Source: JADCGM01 sp943370355 (lineage in GTDB: Bacteria > Pseudomonadota > Alphaproteobacteria > Sphingomonadales > Sphingomonadaceae). Taken from it: a DNA stretch of 64,000 nucleotides. Where the stretch lies: NCBI GenBank assembly GCA_943370355.1, contig CALRQP020000002.1, positions 124,001-188,000 of the forward strand. The letters are read 5' to 3'. The notes under the pieces were generated by a model. It worked only from the letters and a program-made list of their open reading frames with translations. It ran no database searches and was not told where the DNA came from. The stretch's first letter is position 1, and every line of letters begins with the position of its first letter. Shown piece after piece: positions 18,047 through 26,400 of this stretch. Made by a program: the position numbers and the translations under genes.

Positions 18047-18778
18047 TCAGGCGGCCCTGAGCATCATTTGCAACGATGTGTCCCTGCCGTTCCGGGAAAG
18101 CGGGTCGAGACCATATTCAGTGCGAACTTCGCATAGGGGCCGATCAAGCTGCTCCTCAAACTTGACGAACTGAATGTTCCGTGCGGCCTTGCCATAGGCC
18201 CATCCATCGACGATCGCGCCCATTGCCGGTTCGATCAGCCCGGGATCCAGGAAGGTCATGTTTGCCGTCACAACGGCAATCCACATCCCGGCATAGGGAT
18301 AGGACATTTGCGCCAGTCCGAACGCCTGCAAGGCCAGTTCCTCCACCGGCGTGGCGGCATAGCCGGTGAGAACATGGTGGAGGTCGTGCGTCTGATAGCC
18401 CCGGAGCACCTTGTATTGGAGAACGGCTGGCATGCGCTCCAACTTACCATCCAGCCGCATCTGCTCGTGGAGCTCGCGATAGCCGACCGCCAATCGGGCC
18501 TCCAAACCATTGTCGATGATGAAGCGATGATAGGCTTCGCCAACAGTTCCCGGCGCACAGCGACTCAGACGGTCGACATCAGCTGGCTCCGCGAGCCAGC
18601 CTTCCCGGGCCAGCGGCCCCTGCTCGGGGTGCGTTTCGATGGCGGCGACGTAGGTGTCGATGGCGTGCTGCGGTGCCTTGGTCCACCATTCGTTGAAGAG
18701 TAGATGGACGCCATAGTCGTCGAAGTTGTCGATCGATTTCAGGAACCAAGCAGCGAAGTCTCGATCGATTCCGGCCAT
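18047..18778 (-). CDS. Coq4-family protein
   Basis: This 243-residue protein resembles Coq4, known from ubiquinone biosynthesis. Around residue 130 it has HDLHH, then eleven residues, then Glu, which is the conserved zinc motif HDxxH-(x)11-E. This is followed by LALQAFGLAQ, which also resembles the family. No signal peptide is seen. A full-length Coq4-like gene inside a catabolic cluster, next to a TetR gene and divergent to an exported hydrolase, suggests a role in handling a ring compound rather than in housekeeping ubiquinone synthesis; that is inference. Homologues of this type have been proposed to bind or modify aromatic rings. Confidence 0.75.
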   Translation of the reverse strand: MAGIDRDFAAWFLKSIDNFDDYGVHLLFNEWWTKAPQHAIDTYVAAIETHPEQGPLAREGWLAEPADVDRLSRCAPGTVGEAYHRFIIDNGLEARLAVGYRELHEQMRLDGKLERMPAVLQYKVLRGYQTHDLHHVLTGYAATPVEELALQAFGLAQMSYPYAGMWIAVVTANMTFLDPGLIEPAMGAIVDGWAYGKAARNIQFVKFEEQLDRPLCEVRTEYGLDPLSRNGRDTSLQMMLRAA

Positions 18779-18822
18779 TGGATACCGCCTCCAGACGCGC
18801 CACCAACGGCGACAAACTGTAG

Positions 18823-18840
18823 TTGACTAAAACTATAATA
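18823..18840 (+). promoter_or_regulatory. 18-bp cluster motif, copy 3 (coq4-like / hydrolase)
   Basis: This reads TTGACTAAAACTATAATA, within TAGTT-GACTAA-AACTA, an inverted repeat. It lies between the divergent coq4-like gene (45 bases away) and the exported hydrolase gene (95 bases away), pointing to the hydrolase. Confidence 0.5.
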
Positions 18841-18935
18841 GAGCTAGGCTCGACCGAGTCAACGATGCATCTGGTCCGCAGTTACGCGGTTGCGCGAGCA
18901 GTCCTCCAAACCATCCAACCCGAGAATGGACGGTC

Positions 18936-20285
18936 ATGAAGCTGAAGCCGATTTTGCTGGGAGTTACGGCTGTCCTGCTCGCCGGCGGCGCCGCCGTTGC
19001 CTATCTCGCGACGCCAACCGTGCATGCGGGTCATCCCGGCGAAGCCCCAGAATTGGGCAGATCCGGCACGTTGCGGCTCGGAACCGTCGTTGCCCAGTTC
19101 ACCTTGAAAAATCGCAGCCGTGTAACAGGATGGGGGGCAGTGACCGGCAATCTGGCGCAGGCCGAGCGGACGCTGTCGGTTCGCTTCTGGTATCCGGCTG
19201 AGGCATTCGCCAAGGAGCTGCCAGAGCGCTATGCCCATGTGATGAGATTGCCTGGAAAAGCACCGCTGTCGGTCGTCAGTCAGGGAATCTCGATCGCGAA
19301 TGCCGCGCCTCTCTCAGGCGGCCGCTTTCCGCTGGTCCTGATGTCGCACGGCTACGGCGGATGGAGCACGCAGTTCAGCAATCTGGCTGAGCATATCGCG
19401 TCGCATGGCTATGTGGTGGCGTCGATCGATCATCAGGACATGCCCGCGGACAGCATCGCGACGGCTCTTCTGTCCTTTGGCAATGTGATGATCGACCGGA
19501 CCCTCGACCAGCGCCAGATCCTGTCGCAGATTCTGGCACGGGCCGGCGACGGAACGATCCCCGGCCTCGCGCTGGCCGATACCCGGAATGTGGCACTGAT
19601 CGGCTATTCCATGGGAGGCTATGGCGCGATTGCCACGGCCGGCGCACCCTACAGCTTCGCCAACAGTCCGATGTCCAAAATTCCCGGCGCTGCCCAAGCG
19701 CGCTTGCGCGACGTGGAAGGTCAACCAGCTCCGATCAAGGCCTTGGTCACCTTCGCGCCTTGGGGCGGTCAACCGGACAGTCGCGCATGGACCGCGCAAT
19801 CGCTCGCAAGGATCAAGGTGCCGGTCCTGCTCATTGCCGGCAACCAGGACGATGTCGTTAACTTCAAGCAGGGCGTGTCCTGGCTGTACAAGAACATGAC
19901 GGGCGCTCAGCGCTACATGCTTGTTTATCGCGAGGCGCGGCACAACATTGTCGGTAACGAGTTCGCGCTCGGGCCGAACACGCCCTTCATGGCGGCGGAG
20001 TTCCTCAAAGAACCCGTCTGGCGCAGCGAACGGCTGAACAGCATCAATCAGCATTTCGTAACGGCGTTTCTGGACCTGACACTCAAGGGAGACGCGGCGA
20101 AGCGGGCCTATCTTGAGGTGCCAACGGTCGACTCAGACGCCGGGGAGTGGCCGATGTCGTTTGGCGAACAATTGAACGGTAAGACCGCAGGCCCGGAGCA
20201 GGACAAATATTGGCGCGGCTTCCAGCGCCGTTGGGCAACGGGTCTCGAAATGCACCGGGCAGCGCCGGGCAAACCTGGGCTTTAG
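18936..20285 (+). CDS. exported or membrane-anchored alpha/beta hydrolase (PAF-acetylhydrolase / dienelactone-hydrolase-like)
   Basis: This 449-residue serine hydrolase has an N-terminal hydrophobic segment (ILLGVTAVLLAGGAAVAYLA) acting as a signal peptide or anchor. The alpha/beta fold follows: FPLVLMSHGYGG provides the oxyanion region, GYSMGGYG the nucleophile elbow (G-x-S-x-G), and VLLIAGNQDDVV the region of the catalytic Asp. A His lies in EARHNIVG. The layout resembles the PAF-acetylhydrolase/dienelactone-hydrolase type of the fold. It probably cleaves an ester or lactone in the periplasm. The ATG at 18936 has GGACGG upstream. It is divergent to the coq4-like gene. Confidence 0.8.
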   Translation: MKLKPILLGVTAVLLAGGAAVAYLATPTVHAGHPGEAPELGRSGTLRLGTVVAQFTLKNRSRVTGWGAVTGNLAQAERTLSVRFWYPAEAFAKELPERYAHVMRLPGKAPLSVVSQGISIANAAPLSGGRFPLVLMSHGYGGWSTQFSNLAEHIASHGYVVASIDHQDMPADSIATALLSFGNVMIDRTLDQRQILSQILARAGDGTIPGLALADTRNVALIGYSMGGYGAIATAGAPYSFANSPMSKIPGAAQARLRDVEGQPAPIKALVTFAPWGGQPDSRAWTAQSLARIKVPVLLIAGNQDDVVNFKQGVSWLYKNMTGAQRYMLVYREARHNIVGNEFALGPNTPFMAAEFLKEPVWRSERLNSINQHFVTAFLDLTLKGDAAKRAYLEVPTVDSDAGEWPMSFGEQLNGKTAGPEQDKYWRGFQRRWATGLEMHRAAPGKPGL

Positions 20286-20307
20286 CTAAGCCCGATCAGG
20301 TCGTTCG

Positions 20308-21066
20308 TCAGCCCGGGTGGATGGTCTGACCGCCATCAAGGATCAGGGCCTGCCCCGTCATGAACCGGCTCTCGGGCGAGGCAAGATAGACGGCGATGCC
20401 CTCCATATCCTCAAGCCTGCCAACCTCGCCCGAGGCCGACCGGCGCTTGCAGGCATCGCGAAATGCCTGCGAGGTGTCGAGCGACATGTCTGTTTCAATA
20501 TAGCCCGGCAGGATTGCGTTGGCCTGGATGTTTGCGCGGCCAAGTTCGATCGCCAGCGCCCGCGTGAGGCCAACCACCGCCGCTTTGGTTGTTGAGTAAC
20601 CCGCGTGAAGCGGCATGCCGAGATTGGCAGCGGCGGACGAGGTGACGATCAGCTTGCCGCCTTGCCCGCGCGCCAGGAAGTGCGCGATGGCGACCTGATA
20701 TGTCAGCACGACACTGTTGAGATTGAGGTCCATGACCCCCGACCATTGCGCCTCCGGCAGCGAGTGAAGCATCCCGGTCGGCCCCGAACCGCCCGCATTC
20801 GCAAAACAGCTGTCGACCTTGCCGAACCGCGCGACCGTCGCTTCGAACGCGGACCGGACCTCTCCGGCGTCGGTCACATCGCAGGCAAAGGCATCCGCAT
20901 CGCCACCGAGGCCCGTCAGCACGGCAACCGCCTCGCTGTTCTTGTCTGCATTTCGACCCCAGATCGCGACGCTCGCGCCCGCTTTGACCAGCCCCTTGGC
21001 CATGGCGAGCCCCAGCCCGCCATTTCCACCGGTTACGAGTGCGACGTGTCCTGACAGGTCAAACAT
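20308..21066 (-). CDS. short-chain dehydrogenase/reductase
   Basis: This is a classical SDR of 252 residues. It has GHVALVTGGNGGLGLAMAKG for cofactor binding, VAIWGRN (a basic residue after strand 2, suggesting NADP), FANAGGSG, the catalytic Ser in VTSSAAANLG, and YSTTK as the Tyr/Lys pair. The C-terminal end is FMTGQALILDGGQ. The ATG at 21066 follows GGGAGATCC. It is monocistronic and convergent with the hydrolase gene at 18936. One 18-bp motif copy lies about 80 bases upstream in the same orientation. It probably oxidises a secondary alcohol in the same unknown pathway as the SDR at 16502. Confidence 0.9.
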   Translation of the reverse strand: MFDLSGHVALVTGGNGGLGLAMAKGLVKAGASVAIWGRNADKNSEAVAVLTGLGGDADAFACDVTDAGEVRSAFEATVARFGKVDSCFANAGGSGPTGMLHSLPEAQWSGVMDLNLNSVVLTYQVAIAHFLARGQGGKLIVTSSAAANLGMPLHAGYSTTKAAVVGLTRALAIELGRANIQANAILPGYIETDMSLDTSQAFRDACKRRSASGEVGRLEDMEGIAVYLASPESRFMTGQALILDGGQTIHPG

Positions 21067-21147
21067 GAAGGGGATCTCCCACGGTGATCGATGCGCGACA
21101 GCCTCGGCCAGATCTGCCCTAGCGTCCGCGCCCGGCTAGGTCCAATT

Positions 21148-21165
21148 TATTATATAATAAGTCAA
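21148..21165 (-). promoter_or_regulatory. 18-bp cluster motif, copy 4 (SDR)
   Basis: On the minus strand this reads TTGACTTATTATATAATA. It contains TTATTATATAATAA, a perfect 14-bp palindrome. It lies 82 bases upstream of the SDR ATG at 21066 and points toward it. Confidence 0.5.
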
Positions 21166-21239
21166 TACAGGCGATGTTGGCTCTCGCGATGCCTGCGCTG
21201 CAGTGCCCGCGCTCGACATGTACGCCAATCAGCATCCGT

Positions 21240-21872
21240 CTAGTTCCGTTTCAGCGGCCGTCGCTTCGCAACGAATTCGCTGCTGAGATGCGTGAAGGTG
21301 CCGATGATCATCGTGACCGTGAGATCCTCCAGCGTCTGCAAATCGAGCTGGCTGCGGCTGAGATAGGAGCCTGCCGATGCCGGGATACCGAACGAAATGT
21401 CAGTCGCGGCAAGCGCGATGTCCGGCGGCAGGTTGAAATGAGCCGAGGCAATCTCAGCCAGATAATTCACGGCTGTTTGTCGCGCATATTCGGTCGGGTC
21501 GTGCATGCCCGACACGCTTGGCTCCGACTGAAGCCGCTCGATGATCAGTCCACGCTCGGCGATATAACCAAGATAGACATGGGTGATCGACCGGATCAGT
21601 TCCTCGAAGGTCGTCGCCTTCGCAGCAGCATCCGACTGCAGGCGGCGTAACCGGCGCATTTCCCGGAGGAAAAGCTCCCGAAGCAATTCGGTCAGATTAG
21701 GAAAATAGGCGTAGACGAGCGATTTGCTGATGCCCGCTTCGCGGCCGATCTGTTCGATGCTGAGCTGCGCCACCCCCTCGCGCGCCACGACATCGGCGGT
21801 ATGATCCAGGATCAGAGACCGGCGCCGTTCAGGGGTGAGTCTTGTCCTCTTGCGCACAGCAGCTTGGTTCAT
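21240..21872 (-). CDS. TetR-family transcriptional regulator
   Basis: This is a TetR repressor of about 210 residues. The DNA-binding domain spans about residues 12-60: RRSLILDHTADVVAREGVAQ, then GREAGISKSLVYAYFPNLTE. A helical ligand domain follows. I prefer the ATG at 21872; a TTG at 21959 would add 29 residues that look non-coding. It is divergent to the exported hydrolase at 22048. The intergenic part holds TTATTG-(10)-CAATAA near 22009-22030, a possible auto-regulatory site related to the 18-bp motif. Its similarity to the TetR at 17313 suggests two paralogues over one cluster. Confidence 0.88.
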   Translation of the reverse strand: MNQAAVRKRTRLTPERRRSLILDHTADVVAREGVAQLSIEQIGREAGISKSLVYAYFPNLTELLRELFLREMRRLRRLQSDAAAKATTFEELIRSITHVYLGYIAERGLIIERLQSEPSVSGMHDPTEYARQTAVNYLAEIASAHFNLPPDIALAATDISFGIPASAGSYLSRSQLDLQTLEDLTVTMIIGTFTHLSSEFVAKRRPLKRN

Positions 21873-22047
21873 GAATGTCGGATACCATAAATTCGGCTGG
21901 GCGATACCGGGATTGGCGGTTGGCGCAATCAGCCGGAACGGCACCGGACTCTCCCTCAACCTGTGTCGATCAGTCCAATCGAGCGGGTCGCACCGAAAGC
22001 TTCGGCATTATTGACAAATCCAACAATAACGAGCCTTTTTCTGTCGC

Positions 22048-23073
22048 ATGGCCAAGCTCCTTCCAAGCCTTCTGATCGCTGCGATGGCAACCGCCTTTCC
22101 TGCGACAGCCCGCGCGGAACCCGTCGATCCCGCAGTGATCTACGCCAACGCCCATCGCAATGGGCCAATTCGCTACAAAGAGGGTTGGTTCGGCGAAGGC
22201 GCCTCGCGGCTCCACTATGTCGAAGCCGGAACCGGCCCGCTGATTATTCTGTACCACGGGTTTCCGTCCTTCTGGTTCAGCTGGTTCCGTCAGATGGAGC
22301 AGCTCAAATCACGCTACCGCGTCGTCGCGGTTGATGGACTGGGCGCCGGACGGTCCGCGAAGCCAGACGTACTTGATGACTATCGTATCGACCGCCTGGC
22401 GAGTCAGCTCGACAGACTGGCACGGCATCTCGCCGATCAGCGCCGGTTCATCCTGATCGGCCACGACTGGGGCGCGGCACTGGCCTTTGCCTATGCTCAG
22501 GCCTATCCGGGTCGCCTGCGCGCGCTCATCGCGATGAGCGCGCCGCCCTACAATCTGTTCCTCGATCTCGTTGCGTCCGATCCCGAGCAACAAGCCCGCT
22601 CCGCCTATATGCAGGTATTTCGCAAAACGACGGCCGAGATGTTGAAATCATCGGACATTCCGGAGCGCATTTGGCGGCAGGCCTACGGCGACCTGCTCTC
22701 GTCGGGAGCCCTGAGCCCTGGGGAAGGTGAACTGTTTCACCGCACCTTAACCGACCCGGCCACACTCAACGGCGGAATGAACTGGTATCGCTCCAATCTG
22801 CCCGCCTTCGATGAAATCGATGTGGCCACGCATTGGCCCGCCGGCCATCCCCAGATCGGAGTTCCGACGCTCTTTGTATGGGGTGCTGCCGACAAGACCT
22901 TCGTGGAGCGCTTCATACCGCAACTCAGGGCGGTCGCGCCCAACATTCGCGTCCAGCGCCAGTCAAGCGTTGGACATTGGACCCCCATGGAACGACCCGC
23001 CGAAACGTATCGCGCCATCATCGAATTTCTTAACGACGCCAATGTTCCCGGTTTGAAAGACGACGCGCCCTAA
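22048..23073 (+). CDS. exported alpha/beta hydrolase, epoxide-hydrolase-like
   Basis: This 341-residue protein has a signal peptide (LLPSLLIAAMATAFPATARA) and an alpha/beta-hydrolase fold of the epoxide-hydrolase/haloalkane-dehalogenase type. HGFPSFWFSW is the oxyanion segment and IGHDWGAALA holds an Asp nucleophile (G-x-D-x-G). FVWGAADKTF and the final SVGHWTPMERP supply the acid and the His. The Asp nucleophile fits epoxide or C-halogen opening rather than ester cleavage. A periplasmic location is unusual for this class. It may belong to the 9.9-23 kb cluster. About 380 bases separate it from the next gene. Confidence 0.82.
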   Translation: MAKLLPSLLIAAMATAFPATARAEPVDPAVIYANAHRNGPIRYKEGWFGEGASRLHYVEAGTGPLIILYHGFPSFWFSWFRQMEQLKSRYRVVAVDGLGAGRSAKPDVLDDYRIDRLASQLDRLARHLADQRRFILIGHDWGAALAFAYAQAYPGRLRALIAMSAPPYNLFLDLVASDPEQQARSAYMQVFRKTTAEMLKSSDIPERIWRQAYGDLLSSGALSPGEGELFHRTLTDPATLNGGMNWYRSNLPAFDEIDVATHWPAGHPQIGVPTLFVWGAADKTFVERFIPQLRAVAPNIRVQRQSSVGHWTPMERPAETYRAIIEFLNDANVPGLKDDAP

Positions 23074-23453
23074 TTTTAGGTCCTCCTCCGGTGTTAGGAT
23101 CTATCCTTAACGATCTCGCCACAGCACATGATCACTTTTGGCTGACCCAGTCGGCAGCCCGAAAATTTATATCAGCGAGAGTATCTCCATTGACGATGAT
23201 CAGAGGTGATCAAATCGCTATTTGCATCTGGCACGACTCAACATTCCTTCTGACCTGCTAGCCCAGCTCGGCAGCGATCAAAGTCGCCTTGCACAATATT
23301 TCGACTGGGTTGAGCAATTTGCGGCCCTCGACCTTCGTCGGGAACATCAGTGAGAATTGTCCGCGCTTTGGTGAGGCGTCGGCACTGCAGACCATGTTGC
23401 CAATTGGACGATAGTCTGAATTGATTGGATGGTAGGGGGAGAATGATTCGGTC
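23074..23453. promoter_or_regulatory. intergenic region upstream of the 3-hydroxypropionate operon
   Basis: There is no confident gene in these 380 bases. AT-rich sequence near 23160-23172 (AAAATTTATATC) may belong to the promoter of the following operon. A ribosome site GGGGGAGA lies at 23435-23442, about 11 bases before the ATG at 23454. A minus-strand frame of 65 codons (23258-23455) overlaps the start codon but has no ribosome site. Confidence 0.3.
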
Positions 23454-26400
23454 ATGCATGGAGGTGACACCTATCCCGCCGACCAGAGTCCTCAACGCAA
23501 CCCGGTCCTGACGCGGCGTGATTGGTCCGACATGCGGTCGGCGGCACTCGGCGACCCGGGTGGATTTCATGGCGAAATTGCCGCCCGCACGATGCACTGG
23601 TTCGTCGCGGATGCCGGGCGGTCGGGGGCGTGGGTATCGCGCGATGACGACGGCCGCTGGTCGGGCTGGGATGCGGAAACCGGCGATGCGCTCTCGCTCG
23701 ACCTGCCCAAAGATTTCGCCCCCTGGACACAAGCCTTTGATGCGTCGGAGCCGCCGCACTGGCGGTGGTTCGTCGGCGGGCGGACCAATGCCTGTTTCAG
23801 CGAGGTCGACCGCCATGTGCTGAGCGGCCACGGTGACGAGGCAGCGCTGATCTTCGAGGGCGACCGGTGGGACATGTCGGCCGGCGGCGGCAAGGGCGCG
23901 CCGGTCGATTGCTTCACGGTCTCGCGCAAACAATTGCTGCTGGACACCGCCAAATGCGCACTGGCGCTGCAGGCGCTCGGTCTGAAGGCCGGCGACCGTA
24001 TCGCGCTCAACATGCCGAGCATCGTGCCGCAGATCTACTGGACCGAAGCGGCGAAGCGGCTGGGGATCGTTTACACGGCGGTGTTCGGCGGGTTCAGCGA
24101 CAAGACGCTGTCGGACCGGATCAGCGATGCCGGTGCGCGCGTCATCGTGACCTCCGACGGCAGCTATCGCAACGCACAGGTCGCGGCGTTCAAGAACGCC
24201 TACACCGATCCCGCGCTCGACAATTATGTGCCCGTCGCGACGGCGCTGGATATCCTTGCGGCGACCGACCTCGGCCTGCCAGCTGGCGATGCGGCGACGA
24301 TTCTCGATACAGTCAGGGACACGCTGGCCGGCGAGGTCACGATCGAACGGTCGGACGTGATGCGCGGTGTCGGCCGGGCGCTCATCGCCCTCGGCAAGGA
24401 GGGGCGGATCAGCTCTGCCGATGCCGCGCGCGTGCGCATCGCGATTGCCTCCAGCCTCGTCACGCTGCCACCGCGCGTCGAGACGGTCATAGTCGTCCGC
24501 CATACCGCGCAGCCCGACATCATCTGGCGCGAGGAACGCGACCGCTGGAGTCATGACCTGACCGATGCTGCGCTGGCGGTGCTCTTGGCGAAGGCGCGCG
24601 AGGCGGGGTTCGCCGTCGAGACGCAGTCCGACCTGCTTGCGCTGCCCGATGCAGATTTCGTTCGTGCGATCTGGGCGTCGTCGAAGCCCCTGCCAGTCGA
24701 TGCCGACTATCCGATGTTCTTCATCTACACATCGGGCTCGACGGGAAAGCCCAAGGGCATCGTCCACGCGCACGGCTATGCGGCGGGTGTCGCGCACACG
24801 ATGGCGGTGTCGTTCGACGCGCGGCCCGGGGACACGCTGTTCGTCGTCGCCGATCCGGGCTGGATCACAGGCCAAAGCTACCTGATCTGCGCACCGCTGA
24901 TGACGCGGGTGACAAGCGTCGTCTCGGAAGGGTCGCCGGTCTTTCCCCATGCCGGGCGCTTTGCCTCAATGATCGAGCGGCACAATGTCACGATCTTCAA
25001 GGCGGGGGTCACCTTCCTGAAGTCCGTGATGTCGGACCCATCCAATCTGGCCGATCTCGAACGCTACGACATGAGCGGCCTGCGCGTCGCGACCTTCTGC
25101 GCCGAGCCGACCTCGCCGTCGGTGCAGGCGTTCGGGATGCAGCATGTCGTCCCGCAGTATATCAACAGCTATTGGGCGACCGAACATGGCGGGATCGCCT
25201 GGACGCACTTCTACGGCAATGCGGACTTCCCGCTGCGGCCCGATGCGCACACCTATCCGCTACCGTGGATCGTCGGCGACGTCTGGGTCGAGGATGGCGA
25301 CGCCGCTGCAGGCACCGCACCTTTTCCGCGTGATGACGGCGACGGCGTTCCGTGGCGACGGGCCGAGATGGGCGAGAAGGGCGAGATCGTCATCGCAGCC
25401 CCTTATCCCTATCTGGCCCGCACGATCTGGGGCGATGCCGGCAATTTCCGGGTCGAGAATGGCAGCGTCCAGGGTGGCTGGCGGGGCGATGCCGGCCGGT
25501 GGATCGACGGTTACTGGAAGCGGTGGCGGGGTGTCTGGGCCTACACGCAGGGCGATTTCGCGATCGCGCACGACGACGGGTCCTTTTCGCTGCACGGCCG
25601 CAGCGACGATGTCATCAATGTCTCGGGCCACCGCATGGGCACCGAGGAGATCGAAGGCGCGGTCCTGCGCGACAAGGCGCTCGATCCGGATTCGCCGGTC
25701 GGCAATGTGCTGGTGGTCGGCGCGCCGCATCGCGAGAAGGGACTGACGCCGCTTGCGTTCGTCGTGCCCGTGGCGGGACGCAAGCTGACTCTCGACGACA
25801 AGCGGCGGCTGTTCGAACTCGTGCGCAGCGAAAAGGGCGCGGTCGCCGTCCCGGCCGACTTCATCGAGGTCTCGCAATTCCCTGAGACGCGCAGCGGCAA
25901 ATATATGCGTCGCATGGTGCGCGCGCTGGTCGAAGGCGGCGATGTCGGCGACGTGACCACGTTGCGCAATCCCGAGGCGCTTGAGGAACTCAGAACCGCG
26001 ATCGATGCTTGGCAGCGCAAACAGCGCCTGTCCGAGGAACAGTCGCTGTTCGAGCGCAACCGCTATTTCCTCGTTCAATACAATAGCGTCGCGCCGGGCA
26101 AGCGTGTCGCGACCGTCACCGTCACCAACCCGCCCGTCAACGCGCTCAACGAACGCGCTATCGACGAACTGGTGATCGTCGTCGAGCATCTGGCGCGCAA
26201 GGACGATGTCGTCGCCGTGGTGTTCACCGGCGAAGGCACTTCCTCCTTCGTCGCTGGTGCCGACATCCGGCAGATGCTGGAGGAAATTCACACGCTCGAC
26301 GAAGCGATGGTGCTCCCCAACAACGCCCAGCTTGCCTTCCGCAAGATCGAGACGATGGGCAAGCCGTGCGTCGCCGCGGTGCAGGGCGTAGCGCTCGGCG

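Noticed and set aside
23258..23455. A minus-strand frame of 65 codons whose ATG overlaps the pcs ATG (MTESFSPYHPINSDYR...).
   Set aside because: No ribosome site, no recognised family, and it would need to be read through the leader of the main operon. It may be chance.
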